Shown here: piece after piece, positions 33,780 to 43,595 of the stretch | How positions within the stretch are numbered: the stretch's first letter is position 1 | Layout: every line of letters starts with the position of its first letter | NCBI RefSeq assembly: GCF_014649375.1 | Contig: NZ_BMSX01000006.1 | Coordinates: forward strand, 248,001-312,000 | Origin: Streptomyces aurantiogriseus | GTDB lineage: Bacteria; Actinomycetota; Actinomycetes; Streptomycetales; Streptomycetaceae | Direction of reading: 5' to 3' | Length of the DNA stretch: 64,000 nucleotides | The notes under the pieces: generated by a model | The model's database searches: none | What the model was told of the DNA's origin: nothing | Seen by the model: only the letters and a program-made list of their open reading frames with translations | Translations under genes and position numbers: made by a program

Positions 33780-33812
33780 GCCGGGAGCCATAAGGTATTG
33801 CCGAGAACCATT
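33780..33812. promoter_or_regulatory. Divergent promoter region of the glnA4-like operon and FadR-type regulator
   Basis: TAAGGT (33791-33796) on the plus strand matches TANNNT ahead of the regulator, and TACCTT on the minus strand almost overlaps it, so both -10 boxes lie in the same few bases. The 126-base gap is the natural place for an operator, but I see no convincing long palindrome. Confidence 0.3.
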
Positions 33813-33835
33813 GCTTGGGAAGGGGGCACGGCCAG

Positions 33836-34570
33836 ATGCCGGTGGACGCTGGGGGCGGTCCGGACGACCGGCTGACGCCGGTGCTGCGGCCGGTGCGGGC
33901 GGGGAACGGCTTCGAGGAGGCGCTGGAGCAGATCCTGCAGGTCGTCCGACTGGGCCTGGTGCCGGGCGGGGAGCGGCTGCCGGCCGAGCGGGACCTGGCG
34001 GAGCGGCTCGGGATCAGCCGGGTGACGCTGCGCGAGGTGCTGAAGGTGCTCCAGGAGCAGGGACTGGTGGAGTCCCGCCGGGGCCGGTACGGCGGAACGT
34101 TCGTGCTGCCACGTACGGACGCGGGCGGGGAGGACGAGCTGCGGCGCCGGATCGCCGAGGTCGACATCGAGGACGTGCTGCGCTTCCGGGAGGTGCTGGA
34201 GGTCGGCGCGGCGGGCCTGTGCGCGGCGCACGGCCTCACGGAGGAGCAGGCGGGCCGACTGCGGGAGGCGCTGGCGCGCACGGAGGACGCCCCGCTGGCC
34301 GACTACCGCCGCCTGGACACGATGCTCCATCTCACCCTGGCCGAGCTGTGCGGGTCACCGTCGTTGACGGCGCAGTACGCGGCGGTCCGGGCGACGGTGA
34401 ACGACCTGCTGGACTGCATCCCGCTGCTCGTGCGCAACCTGGAGCACTCGCAGCGGCAGCACGCGGCCCTGGTGGAGGCGGTGCTGGACGGGGACGCGGA
34501 CGGGGCGCGGGAGATGATGCGGGAGCACTGCGCGGGGACGGCGGCGCTGCTCAGGGGATTCCTGGCGTGA
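33836..34570 (+). CDS. FadR-subfamily GntR transcriptional regulator
   Basis: A 244-residue protein. The winged helix (residues ~25-90) contains GFEEALEQILQVVRLGLVPG, LPAERDLAERLGISRVTLRE and LVESRRGRYGGTFV. The all-helical FCD ligand domain has the metal-type signature DVLRFREVLEVGAAGLCA, RLDTMLHLTLAELCGS and HAALVEAVLDGDADGAREMM. The His positions in helices 4 and 7 fit the metal-binding FCD class. ATG at 33836 follows AGGGGG by nine bases. It is divergent from the glnA4-like operon and upstream of the C26 hydrolase, so it probably regulates both, most likely as a repressor released by a pathway intermediate. Confidence 0.87.
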   Translation: MPVDAGGGPDDRLTPVLRPVRAGNGFEEALEQILQVVRLGLVPGGERLPAERDLAERLGISRVTLREVLKVLQEQGLVESRRGRYGGTFVLPRTDAGGEDELRRRIAEVDIEDVLRFREVLEVGAAGLCAAHGLTEEQAGRLREALARTEDAPLADYRRLDTMLHLTLAELCGSPSLTAQYAAVRATVNDLLDCIPLLVRNLEHSQRQHAALVEAVLDGDADGAREMMREHCAGTAALLRGFLA

Positions 34571-34604
34571 CGCGTGACCGTGACGCGTGACCGTGACGCG
34601 TCAC
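34567..34604 (+). repeat. 13-bp direct repeat ending in a palindrome, overlapping the regulator's stop
   Basis: GTGACGCGTGACC at 34567-34579 and 34580-34592 is followed by the perfect palindrome GTGACGCGTCAC at 34593-34604. The stop codon of the regulator lies in the first copy. It could be a binding site or hairpin between the regulator and the C26 gene. Confidence 0.7.
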
Positions 34605-34680
34605 ACCTGCCGGCATGACACGCGGGCATGGTCCAATGGTTCGGGTCGAGTCCATTTCGATGCGGGGGGCGGGAGAGCGC

Positions 34681-35403
34681 ATGACGGACAGGACGGAGAC
34701 GGCCGGCGCCAAGGCCCGGCCGCTGATCGGCGTCACCACGTATCTCGAGGCCGGGGCGCGCTGGGGCACCTGGGAGCTGGAGGCGGCCCTGCTGCCGGTC
34801 GGCTACCCACGGCTGGTGCAGCGGGCGGGCGGGCTGGCCGCGATGCTGCCGCCGGACGCGCCCGAGCACGCGGCGGCGACCGTGGCGCGGCTGGACGGGC
34901 TGGTGATCGCGGGCGGCCCGGACGTCGACCCGGTCCGCTACGGCGCCGAGCGCCACCCCCGCACCGGGCCGCCGGCGCGTGAGCGGGACGCGTGGGAACT
35001 CGCCCTGGTCGACGCGGCGCTGACCGCCGGCGTCCCGCTGCTGGGTATCTGCCGGGGCATGCAGGTGCTGAACGTGGCCCTGGGCGGCACGCTCGTCCAG
35101 CACCTCGACGGGCACGCGGAGGTCGTCGGCGTCTTCGGCCGGCACCCGGTCAAGCCCGTCCCGGGAACGCTGTACGCGGATCTCGTCCCGGAGGAGATGT
35201 CCGTCCCGACCTTCCACCACCAGGCCGTGGATCGCCTCGGTACGGGCCTGGTCCCGGCGGCCCACGCGGCGGACGGGACGGTAGAGGCTGTGGAACTGCC
35301 CTCGGGGGGTTGGGTGTTGGGGGTGCAGTGGCATCCGGAGATGGACGAGGACCTGCGGGTGATGCGGGCGCTGGTCACGGCCGCTTCCGGGCCCGCCGCC
35401 TGA
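34681..35403 (+). CDS. Gamma-glutamyl-gamma-aminobutyrate hydrolase family protein (peptidase C26)
   Basis: A 240-residue class-I glutamine-amidotransferase-like hydrolase. The nucleophile elbow is LGICRGMQVLNVALGG (Cys near residue 123). The catalytic His-Glu pair is in VLGVQWHPEMDED, and the early strand LVIAGGPDVDPVRYG is typical of PuuD. It hydrolyses gamma-glutamyl amide bonds to free glutamate, which fits release of the activating glutamate after oxidation in the glnA4-like pathway. ATG at 34681 has a GGGGCGGGAGAG upstream region. It follows the FadR-type gene by about 110 bases, including the 13-bp repeats, and may be cotranscribed. Confidence 0.88.
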   Translation: MTDRTETAGAKARPLIGVTTYLEAGARWGTWELEAALLPVGYPRLVQRAGGLAAMLPPDAPEHAAATVARLDGLVIAGGPDVDPVRYGAERHPRTGPPARERDAWELALVDAALTAGVPLLGICRGMQVLNVALGGTLVQHLDGHAEVVGVFGRHPVKPVPGTLYADLVPEEMSVPTFHHQAVDRLGTGLVPAAHAADGTVEAVELPSGGWVLGVQWHPEMDEDLRVMRALVTAASGPAA

Positions 35404-35440
35404 GCCGGTCCAGCCCTGCCGCGCCCTGCACGCCGACGTT

Positions 35441-35474
35441 TTACCCGACTCGGCCGGTTACCCGACTCGGCCGG
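35441..35474. repeat. 17-bp perfect tandem duplication
   Basis: TTACCCGACTCGGCCGG occurs twice head to tail (35441-35457 and 35458-35474), just before the second copy of the dispersed repeat in the gap between the C26 gene and the LysR gene. Confidence 0.9.
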
Positions 35475-35513
35475 GAGAGAGGGCACCGCTTTCAGCGCAG
35501 GTCGGTGAAAACA

Positions 35514-35614
35514 GCCCGTCCGGCGATCGAGGACGAGGCCCGTTCAGGGCCGAAGCGGGGGTCCGGGGGCGGCCGCCCCCGGGGACGGGACGGGTAGGGG
35601 CGGCGGGGGCGGGA
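35514..35614. repeat. Dispersed intergenic repeat (copy 2)
   Basis: Matches 20464-20563 almost throughout: GTCCGGCG, then GAGGACGAGGCCCGTTCAGG, GCCGAAGCGGGGGTC and GGGTAGGGGCGGCGGGGGCG. It lacks the inverted partner arm present at copy 1. Together with the 17-bp duplication it fills the 223-base gap between the convergent C26 and LysR genes and may terminate both. Confidence 0.8.
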
Positions 35615-35627
35615 CAAACCCGGCCCC

Positions 35628-36551
35628 CTACCCCCGCGTCAACGACAACAGCTCCCGCGCCGGCCCCGTAGGCCGATGCCCCGTCGGCCACACCGCCCGC
35701 AGATCCCGCGCCAGCAGCATCCCGTCCACCGGCACACTCACCAGCCGCCGCCTCGCCAGCTCCTCCCCCACCGCCAGCTCACTCAGCACCGCCGGCCCGG
35801 CCCCACTCACCGCCGCAGCCTTCACCGCGGTCGTCGAGGACAGCTCGATGAGGGGCCGGGCGAGGCCGCCCAGGGCCGCGTCCAGCACCTGCCGCGTCCC
35901 CGACCCCTCCTCCCGCAGAATCAACGGCGTCGACGCCAACTCCTCCGCGGACAGCGGCCGCCGCCGCCGAGCCCAGACATGCGCCGGCGCGGCGACGACG
36001 ATCAGGTGGTCATGGGCGATGACCGCCGAGTCGAGCCCCGACGGCACGGTGAGCCCCTCCACGAAGCCCAGGTCCGCCTCACCGGACAGCAACCGCTCCG
36101 CCACGGCGGCCGAGTTGCCCGCGAGCAGCGACACCGCCGTGTCCGGCCGCTTCGCGCGCAGCGCGAGGAGCCAGCCGGGCAGCAGGTACTCGGCGATGGT
36201 CATGCTCGCCGCCACCCGGAGCCGGGAGTCCCGCCGGTCCCGCAGCGCCTGCGCCCCCGCGTCGAAGGCCTGCGCCGCCTCGACGATCCGCCGCGCCCAG
36301 TCCGTGACGAGCGCGCCGGCGTCGGTGAGCCGGGAACCGCGCGGGGAGCGGTCCACCAGGGCCACCCCGAGCTGACGTTCCATCGAGCGGATCCGGCTGC
36401 TCGCGGCCGGCTGGGTGATGCCCAGCTCGCGCGCGGCCGCACCGAGACTGCCCAGCCGTGCCACGGCCAGCAGCAGCTCCAGCGCCCCGAGATCCGGGAC
36501 CCGGTGCGCGATCGAGCCCGCGCCGACGGGCTGTTCCTCCACACTCCCCAT
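35628..36551 (-). CDS. LysR-family transcriptional regulator
   Basis: A 307-residue protein. The N-terminal winged helix (residues ~18-78) reads ELLLAVARLGSLGAAARELG, ITQPAASSRIRSMERQLGVA and LVDRSPRGSRLTDAG. The periplasmic-binding-like effector domain follows (SRLRVAASMTIAEYLLPGWL, GEADLGFVEGL, VSGAGPAVLSELAVGEELARRRLV). It resembles the CysB/CbbR-type subset. It is divergent from the TDT transporter with a 70-base gap that holds T-N11-A-type palindromes, one of which includes its own start codon. Probably activates the transporter and represses itself. Confidence 0.9.
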   Translation of the reverse strand: MGSVEEQPVGAGSIAHRVPDLGALELLLAVARLGSLGAAARELGITQPAASSRIRSMERQLGVALVDRSPRGSRLTDAGALVTDWARRIVEAAQAFDAGAQALRDRRDSRLRVAASMTIAEYLLPGWLLALRAKRPDTAVSLLAGNSAAVAERLLSGEADLGFVEGLTVPSGLDSAVIAHDHLIVVAAPAHVWARRRRPLSAEELASTPLILREEGSGTRQVLDAALGGLARPLIELSSTTAVKAAAVSGAGPAVLSELAVGEELARRRLVSVPVDGMLLARDLRAVWPTGHRPTGPARELLSLTRG

Positions 36552-36573
36552 AAGCCCAGTTTATGCCCCCATA
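36549..36573. promoter_or_regulatory. Two adjoining inverted repeats between LysR and TDT genes
   Basis: CATAA-N7-TTATG spans 36549-36565 and includes the LysR start codon. TATG-CCCC-CATA spans 36562-36573 and fits T-N11-A (T36561 to A36573), the LysR-box pattern. The half-site TTATG is shared by both. Confidence 0.5.
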
Positions 36574-36621
36574 GGGACATCCTCCCTGGTCGCGGGGGCA
36601 CCCTGCCGGAACCGTGGAGCC

Positions 36622-37788
<1,167 letters not shown>

Positions 37789-38418
37789 CCAGCGCGCAGG
37801 GCAGGGCGGGGAAGGCCTCCGGGCCGTCGTCGGCGGTGAACCGGTAGGGCTCGTCCGGGAGGACCACGAGGTCGGGGACCGCCTCGCGCAGCTCCTGCAG
37901 GGGGATCTTCGGGTAGCGGTCCTCGTGCGTCGCGTGGAGGTGATCGACGCCCAGACGGGCCAGGACGTCCCCCGCGAAGGTGTCCCGGCCCAGGACCATC
38001 CACGGGCGGCGCCAGATCGGCACGACCGCCGTCCTGCGCGGCTCGAAGGGTGCCACGGCCGCCCACGCGCCCTCCGCCTCGTCCAGCCAGCGCGGACGCG
38101 CGCGGGCCCCGCACGCCTGAAGCACCCGGGCCAGTTCCCGGAAGGCCTGCGGGACGTCCCGTACCTCGGTCACCAGCACCTCGATGCCGGCGGCCCGCAG
38201 GGCGGTGAGATCCGGCTCCCGGTTCTCCTCCTCGTTGGCGATCACCAGGTCGGGGGCGAGGGCGACGATCCGGTCGGTCCGGGGGTTCTTGGTGCCGCCC
38301 ACGCGGGTGACGGCGAGGTCCGCCGGGTGGGTGCACCAGTCGGTGGCGCCGACCACGGCGCCCGGCACGGACACGGCCACCGCCTCGGTGAGCGAGGGCA
38401 CCAGCGAGACGACCCGCA

Positions 38419-38985
38419 CTACCGCTTGCGGTCCCGGACCGCCTCGATGTGCTCGGCCACGGCGACGACCACGACCCGGGTGTCCGGCACGGTCGCGCGC
38501 CAGCGGTGGCGGACCCCGCCGGTGAGGTAGAGCGTGTCGCCACGGCCGAGGCGGTACGCGCGGCCTTCCGCCTCGATCTCCACGGCGCCGTCGGCGACGT
38601 ACATCAACTGGTCGTTGCGGTACTGGAACTCGCGGCCGGCCTCGTGGTCGCCGGTGAACTCCGAGGCGTGCATCTGGTGGTGGCCGCGCACCAGGGAACG
38701 GGAGCGCGGCTCGGGGCCGGGGTCGGCGAGTTCGGCGCGCACGACGTCGACACTGCACGCCGGGTCGGCGGCGGCGAGGAGTTCGACGGCCGTGGTGCGC
38801 AGGGCGTCGGCCACCTTCTCCAGGGAGCTGGTGCTGGGCCGGGCCCGGTCGTTCTCGATCTGGCTCAGGAACGGGACCGACAGGCCGCTGCGCTCGGCCA
38901 CGACGGCGAGGGTGAGCTCCAGGGACCGGCGCCGCCGCCGGACGGCCGCGCCCACCCGAAGGGGCTGTTCTTTGTGGTCGCCCAT
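38419..38985 (-). CDS. XRE-family regulator with C-terminal cupin domain
   Basis: A 188-residue protein. The helix-turn-helix at residues ~12-68 reads LRVGAAVRRRRRSLELTLAV, VAERSGLSVPFLSQIENDRA and RPSTSSLEKVADAL. A cupin barrel covers ~110-180 (GREFQYRNDQLMYVADGAVE, AYRLGRGDTLYLTGGVRHRW). Such proteins often control amino-acid or polyamine use. ATG at 38985 has GGAGCCGGAG upstream. The gene shares one base with the downstream TroA-like gene, so both are probably expressed together. Confidence 0.88.
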   Translation of the reverse strand: MGDHKEQPLRVGAAVRRRRRSLELTLAVVAERSGLSVPFLSQIENDRARPSTSSLEKVADALRTTAVELLAAADPACSVDVVRAELADPGPEPRSRSLVRGHHQMHASEFTGDHEAGREFQYRNDQLMYVADGAVEIEAEGRAYRLGRGDTLYLTGGVRHRWRATVPDTRVVVVAVAEHIEAVRDRKR

Positions 38986-39355
38986 CGCTCCGGCTCCCTC
39001 CTTCGCTCGTCGGTCCACTACCCGAGTGCCCCGCTGCGGGCGCACGTCCTCTGATGAGTTCTCTGCACCCTACGCATGTTCGGCAAACCGTTTCATGGGC
39101 CCGTCACATCGAGGACCCAGGGCGTCCCGCGCGACCTCACAGTTCGCGCCAGTCGATCATCCCCAGGGGATCACGGGGCGGGGACGCGCGCTCGTGTTCC
39201 TTTGTTCAATGCGCGGACGGGCCGCCGTGTTCCCGTTCATCCCGTGCTGACGATTCCGGCTGGTGGAGCGGCCGGCATGCCCGGACGGCACATGGCGGAG
39301 TCGGGGCGTGGGCGTAGCTCTGCGTGGTTGGCCGGATCCTTCCCGTGGGCACGAC

Positions 39356-39411
39356 ACGAGGGGCGGGCCCCTCGTACGCGGCGGAGGCGTACGACGGTGC
39401 CCGCCCCTCGT
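39356..39411 (-). terminator. Long nested hairpin after the OpuA-type operon
   Basis: A 13-bp stem (ACGAGGGGCGGGC at 39356-39368 with 39399-39411) encloses a second hairpin built on CGTACGC/GCGTACG. It lies 24 bases beyond the last minus-strand stop. The rest of the 450-base gap (38986-39434) shows no gene. Confidence 0.75.
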
Positions 39412-39434
39412 CGGGCGGTCGCGGGGCTGTCAGG

Positions 39435-41249
39435 TCACCCGGCCGCCCGGCTCTTCTCCCCCGAACCGGCGACCGGAACCCACTTGTCGACCAGGCCGGG
39501 GTTCTCCTTGAGCCAGGCGCGGACGGCGTCCTGCTCCTTGCCCTTACCGGCCTTCTGGATCTGCGCCTCGAGGCCGGTGAGCTGCTTCTCGGTCATCGAG
39601 AAGTTCCTGAGCCAGGTGCCGACCTCGGGGTTGTCGGCGGCGAAGCCCTTGCGGGAGAGGGTGTGCACGCCGTCGCCCTTGCCCCAGGCGCCCTCCGGGT
39701 CCTTGAGCTTCTTCAGGTCGTACTCGCTGTACGCCCAGTGCGGCGACCACAGGGTGACGACGATCGGCTCCTTCTTGGCGTAGGCGCGCTTGAGCTCGGC
39801 GAGCATCGCCGGGGTGGAGCCGTCGACGACCTTGTAGGTGCCGTCGAGGCCGTACTGCTGGAGGACCTTGTCCTTGAGCAGGCCCATCATCCCGGCGCTG
39901 GGTTCGATGCCGGTGATCCTCCCGTCGAACTCGGCGGACTTGTTCTTCAGGTCCGCCAGGGAGTTCACGTCCTTCATGTACGAGGGGACGGTGAGCTCCA
40001 GGGAGGTGGGGCCGTACCACCGGCCGAGGTCGTCCAGCTGCTTGCCGTACTTCGTCCAGTACTCGGCGTGGGTGGTGGGCAGCCAGGAGTCGGTCTGGAA
40101 GTCGACCTGGCCGGTGGCGAGGCCCGTGTAGAGGGGGCCGGCGGCGTACTGGGTGGTCTTCACCTCGAAGCCGCGCTCCTCCAGCAGTTCCTTCCAGAGG
40201 TAGGTGGAGGCGATGCCCTCGTCCCAGGGGATGTAGCCGATGGTGATCTCCTTGCCCTTGCCGACGTCCGTGGCGGAGGCCTCGGCGGTACCGGAGGTGG
40301 AGCCGAAGACGCCCATGCCGCCGGCGACGAGGGCGAGGACGACCACGCCGACCACGGCGACGGCCGCGCGGGGGCGGTACGTCCACACGGTCGTCCGGGC
40401 CTTGGCGGCGGCGCGGCGGCCGAGCGGGGAGATCCGGGTGCCGAGGGCGCCGGTCATCCGGTCCAGGTAGATGGCGAGGACGACGATGCCGAGGCCCGCC
40501 TCGAAGCCGAGGCCGATGTCGAGCTGGCCGATGGCCTCGTTGACGGCGCCGCCGAGGCCACCGGTGCCGACCATGCCGGCGATGACGACCATCGACAGGC
40601 CCAGCATGATGACCTGGTTGACGCCGGCCATGATCGTCGGCAGGGCGAGCGGCAGCTGGACCCGCAGGAGGGTGTCGCGGGGTGTCGTGCCGAAGGCTTC
40701 GGCGGCTTCGACGAGCTCGGCGTCGACCTGGCGGATGCCGAGCTCGGTCATGCGCACGCCGGGTGCGAGGGCGAAGATCAGGGTCGCCACGACGCCGGCG
40801 GGCACGCCCATGCCGAAGAACAGGATCGCCGGGATCAGCAGGACCATCGACGGCATCGTCTGGAGCAGGTCCAGCACGGGCCGGACGGCCGCGCTGACCG
40901 CCCTGGAGCGGGCGGCCCAGATGCCCAGCGGAACGGAGATCACCAGGGCGATCACCGTGGCGACGAGCACCAGGGACAAGGTGGACATCGCCTCCTCCCA
41001 CAGGTCGAGGGAGTCGATGAGGGCGAAGCCGGCGAAGCCGAGGACGCCCGCGACCAGGCCGAGCAGCCACCAGGCGAGCAGCGCGAGGATGCCCGCGAGC
41101 AACAGGGGCTCGGGGGCGGTGAGGACGGCGTCGATGCCGTCGTACATGCCTTCGACGACCGTTTTGACGGCGTCGAAGAGCCAGGACATGTGGGTGACGA
41201 GCCAGTCGACGCCGGAGTCGACCCAGTCGCCGAGGTGGAGCCTAGGCAC
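39435..41249 (-). CDS. Glycine betaine/proline ABC transporter permease fused to substrate-binding domain (OpuABC type)
   Basis: A 604-residue fusion. The permease half (residues ~1-295) has several spans and the EAA-type loop ELVEAAEAFGTTPRDTLLRV. A further span (~297-318) leads to the extracytoplasmic binding domain (EITIGYIPWDEGIASTYLWK, FQTDSWLPTTHAEYWTKYGK, DVNSLADLKN, PHWAYSEYDLKKL). Several Trp residues fit the aromatic cage for quaternary amines of OpuAC/ProX. Fusion of permease and receptor is known from lactococcal OpuA. The gene overlaps the ATPase gene by 8 bases. Role: uptake of glycine betaine or related solutes, likely osmotically induced. Confidence 0.92.
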   Translation of the reverse strand: MPRLHLGDWVDSGVDWLVTHMSWLFDAVKTVVEGMYDGIDAVLTAPEPLLLAGILALLAWWLLGLVAGVLGFAGFALIDSLDLWEEAMSTLSLVLVATVIALVISVPLGIWAARSRAVSAAVRPVLDLLQTMPSMVLLIPAILFFGMGVPAGVVATLIFALAPGVRMTELGIRQVDAELVEAAEAFGTTPRDTLLRVQLPLALPTIMAGVNQVIMLGLSMVVIAGMVGTGGLGGAVNEAIGQLDIGLGFEAGLGIVVLAIYLDRMTGALGTRISPLGRRAAAKARTTVWTYRPRAAVAVVGVVVLALVAGGMGVFGSTSGTAEASATDVGKGKEITIGYIPWDEGIASTYLWKELLEERGFEVKTTQYAAGPLYTGLATGQVDFQTDSWLPTTHAEYWTKYGKQLDDLGRWYGPTSLELTVPSYMKDVNSLADLKNKSAEFDGRITGIEPSAGMMGLLKDKVLQQYGLDGTYKVVDGSTPAMLAELKRAYAKKEPIVVTLWSPHWAYSEYDLKKLKDPEGAWGKGDGVHTLSRKGFAADNPEVGTWLRNFSMTEKQLTGLEAQIQKAGKGKEQDAVRAWLKENPGLVDKWVPVAGSGEKSRAAG

Positions 41250-42321
41250 GGGCGGTCACCTTCCCCTCGTCGCGGGGGTGATCGCACGGGGTGGGCTCTC
41301 CCTGCTGGTCGCCGAGGAAGCCGACGAGGCGCTGCCTCGGGACCACGCCGACGAGGCGCGCGCCGTCCAGGACGGCGACCGGATGCGTCAGGCGGGCGCT
41401 GAGCGCGCACAGCGCGGTGAACGGGGTGTCGGGGGTCGCGGTCTCACAGCGGCAGTCGGCCTCGTCGCCACGGACGTGGGGGTCCATGACGGCGGAGGCG
41501 GTCAGCACGCGGGAGCGGTCGACGTCCTGGATGAAGGAGGCCACGTAGTCGTTCTCGGGGCGGATCAGGATGTCCTCGGCCGTGCCGGTCTGCACGATGC
41601 GGCCGTCGCGCATGACGGCGATGCGGTCGCCCAGGCGCATGGCCTCGTTGAGGTCGTGGGTGATGAAGACGATCGTCTTCTTCAGCGTCTGCTGGAGGGT
41701 GAGCAGCTGGTCCTGCATGTCGCGGCGGATCAGCGGGTCCAGCGCGCTGAAGGACTCGTCCATCAGCAGCAGGTCGGCGTCGGTGGCGAGGGCGCGGGCG
41801 AGCCCCACGCGCTGCTGCATGCCGCCGGACAGCTCGTCCGGCCAGGACTTCTCCCAGCCGGCCAGGCCGCACAGCCGGAGCGCCTCGGCGGCGCGCCGCT
41901 CGCGCTCGGCGCGGGGGACGCCCTGGACGGCGAGGCCGTAGGCGGCGTTGTCGAGGACGCTGCGGTGCGGGAAGAGCGCGAAGTGCTGGAAGACCATGCT
42001 GATCTTCTTCGCACGGACCTCGCGCAGCTCGCGGTCGCTGAGCGCGGTCAGGTCCTGGCCGTCGAAGAGGACGCGTCCCGCGGTGGGCTCCAGCAGGCCG
42101 TTGAGCATGCGCAGCAGCGTGGACTTGCCGGAGCCGGACAGGCCCATGACGACGAAGATCTGGCCCGGGTCCACACGGAAGGAGGCGTCGATCACGGCGG
42201 CGGTGGTGCCGTCGGCGCGCAGCTCCTCACGGCCGGCTCCGCCGCGGAGCCGCTCGACTGCCTCGTCCGGTCGTCTGCCGAACACCTTGTAGAGATGTTC
42301 GGCCTCAAGCCTGGAGGACAC
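41242..42321 (-). CDS. Glycine betaine ABC transporter ATP-binding protein with CBS region
   Basis: A 359-residue ATPase. Walker A GLSGSGKSTLLRMLNGL, Q-loop MVFQHFALFPHRSVLDN, signature LSGGMQQRVGLARAL, Walker B DLLLMDESFSALDPL and H-loop FITHDLNEAMRLGDR are all intact. An OpuAA-specific N-terminal segment (LEAEHLYKVFGRRPDEAVER) is present. The C-terminus (~265-345) holds a CBS-like region (TPFTALCALSARLTHPVAVL), the ionic-strength sensor in lactococcal OpuA. GTG at 42321 follows AGAAGG by five bases. First gene of the operon; it is divergent from the exonuclease gene with a 235-base gap in which I see no further gene. Confidence 0.93.
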   Translation of the reverse strand: MSSRLEAEHLYKVFGRRPDEAVERLRGGAGREELRADGTTAAVIDASFRVDPGQIFVVMGLSGSGKSTLLRMLNGLLEPTAGRVLFDGQDLTALSDRELREVRAKKISMVFQHFALFPHRSVLDNAAYGLAVQGVPRAERERRAAEALRLCGLAGWEKSWPDELSGGMQQRVGLARALATDADLLLMDESFSALDPLIRRDMQDQLLTLQQTLKKTIVFITHDLNEAMRLGDRIAVMRDGRIVQTGTAEDILIRPENDYVASFIQDVDRSRVLTASAVMDPHVRGDEADCRCETATPDTPFTALCALSARLTHPVAVLDGARLVGVVPRQRLVGFLGDQQGEPTPCDHPRDEGKVTARA

Positions 42322-42555
42322 ACATACCTTCTCTGGTCGGGGGCAGGGACGGAGAGGTGCTTGGGCCGGAAGGCCCCTGCGGAGAGGCTCGAGGCCCCTT
42401 GTCGATCGCGAACAGTTGAAACTGCAACCGGCACCGCTCCGAGGCGGCGCCTGCCCGGGGCGGAACGGGGCAAACGCACACGTGGGCCAGCTCACAGGCC
42501 CTTCACAGATGCTACGGGAGTGAATACGGGCAGTGGGGCGGGGTGCCGGTGCGGC

Positions 42556-43488
42556 ATGATGCGTGGCGTGACCGGACGACTGATGCTCCTCGACACCGCC
42601 TCGCTCTACTTCCGCGCCTACTTCGGCGTCCCGGACTCCGTGAAGGCGCCGGACGGCACGCCGGTGAACGCCGTGCGCGGGCTGCTCGACTTCATCGACC
42701 GCCTGGTGAAGGACCACCGGCCCGACGAGCTGGTCGCGTGCATGGACGCCGACTGGCGGCCGAAGTGGCGGGTCGAGCTGATCCCCTCCTACAAGGCACA
42801 CCGCGTCGCCGAGGAGCACGAGGCCGGCCCGGACGAGGAGGAGGTGCCGGACACGCTCGCGCCGCAGGTGCCGGTCATCGAGGCGGTCCTGGACGCGCTG
42901 GGCATCGCGCGCGTGGGGGTCGCCGGGTACGAGGCGGACGACGTGATCGGCACGTTCACCGCGCGGGCGAAGAGCCCGGTGGACATCGTCACCGGCGACC
43001 GCGACCTGTATCAGCTGGTGGACGACGCGCGCGGGGTGCGGGTGCTGTACCCGCTCAAGGGCGTCGGCACGCTCCAGCTCACGGACGAGGCCTGGCTGCG
43101 CGAGAAGTATGGGGTCGACGGCCGCGGGTACGCGGATCTCGCGCTGTTGCGCGGCGACCCGAGCGACGGACTGCCGGGCGTGCCCGGCATCGGGGAGAAG
43201 ACCGCGGCCAAGCTGCTGGCCGAGTTCGGCGACCTGGCCGGGATCATGGCGGCGGTGGACGACCCGGGGGCGAAGCTCACGCCGACGCAGCGCAAGCGGC
43301 TCGACGAGGCGCGGCCGTACGTCAGCGTCGCGCCGACGGTGGTCCGGGTCGCCGACGACGTGCCGCTGCCGGAGGTGGACACCACCCTCCCGCGCGCGCC
43401 GCGGGACCCGGCGACACTGGAGGGGCTGGCGGAGCGCTGGGGGCTCGGCGGGTCGCTGCAGCGACTGCTGACCACCCTCGCCACGTAA
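42556..43488 (+). CDS. 5'-3' exonuclease-domain protein (stand-alone Pol I N-terminal-like nuclease)
   Basis: A 310-residue FEN-type nuclease. LLDTASLYFRAYFGV opens the PIN-like fold. Acidic metal ligands are seen in VACMDADWRPKWR, GYEADDVIGTFTARA and IVTGDRDLYQLVDD, and the helix-hairpin-helix is LALLRGDPSDGLPGVPGIGE plus KTAAKLL. It removes 5' flaps or RNA primers in replication and repair, independently of the separate polI gene. Starts at 42556, 42559 or GTG 42568 are all possible; conservation begins at about 42568, and CATGAT eight bases before that GTG could serve a leaderless mRNA. Divergent from the OpuA-type operon. Confidence 0.9.
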   Translation: MMRGVTGRLMLLDTASLYFRAYFGVPDSVKAPDGTPVNAVRGLLDFIDRLVKDHRPDELVACMDADWRPKWRVELIPSYKAHRVAEEHEAGPDEEEVPDTLAPQVPVIEAVLDALGIARVGVAGYEADDVIGTFTARAKSPVDIVTGDRDLYQLVDDARGVRVLYPLKGVGTLQLTDEAWLREKYGVDGRGYADLALLRGDPSDGLPGVPGIGEKTAAKLLAEFGDLAGIMAAVDDPGAKLTPTQRKRLDEARPYVSVAPTVVRVADDVPLPEVDTTLPRAPRDPATLEGLAERWGLGGSLQRLLTTLAT

Positions 43489-43595
43489 GCATTGTTCTCG
43501 CGCAGGGGAATGGCATCGCCGGTGACGGAGAGCCACCCTCTTAAAGAGGGGTAAAAGAACCTCTCATCATGTGGGCACCACAGGGGGCGAGGGTG

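Noticed and set aside
39290..39355. tRNA-like stretch (GGCGTGGGCGTAGCTCTGCG)
   Set aside because: No matching acceptor stem, anticodon arm or T-loop sequence follows.
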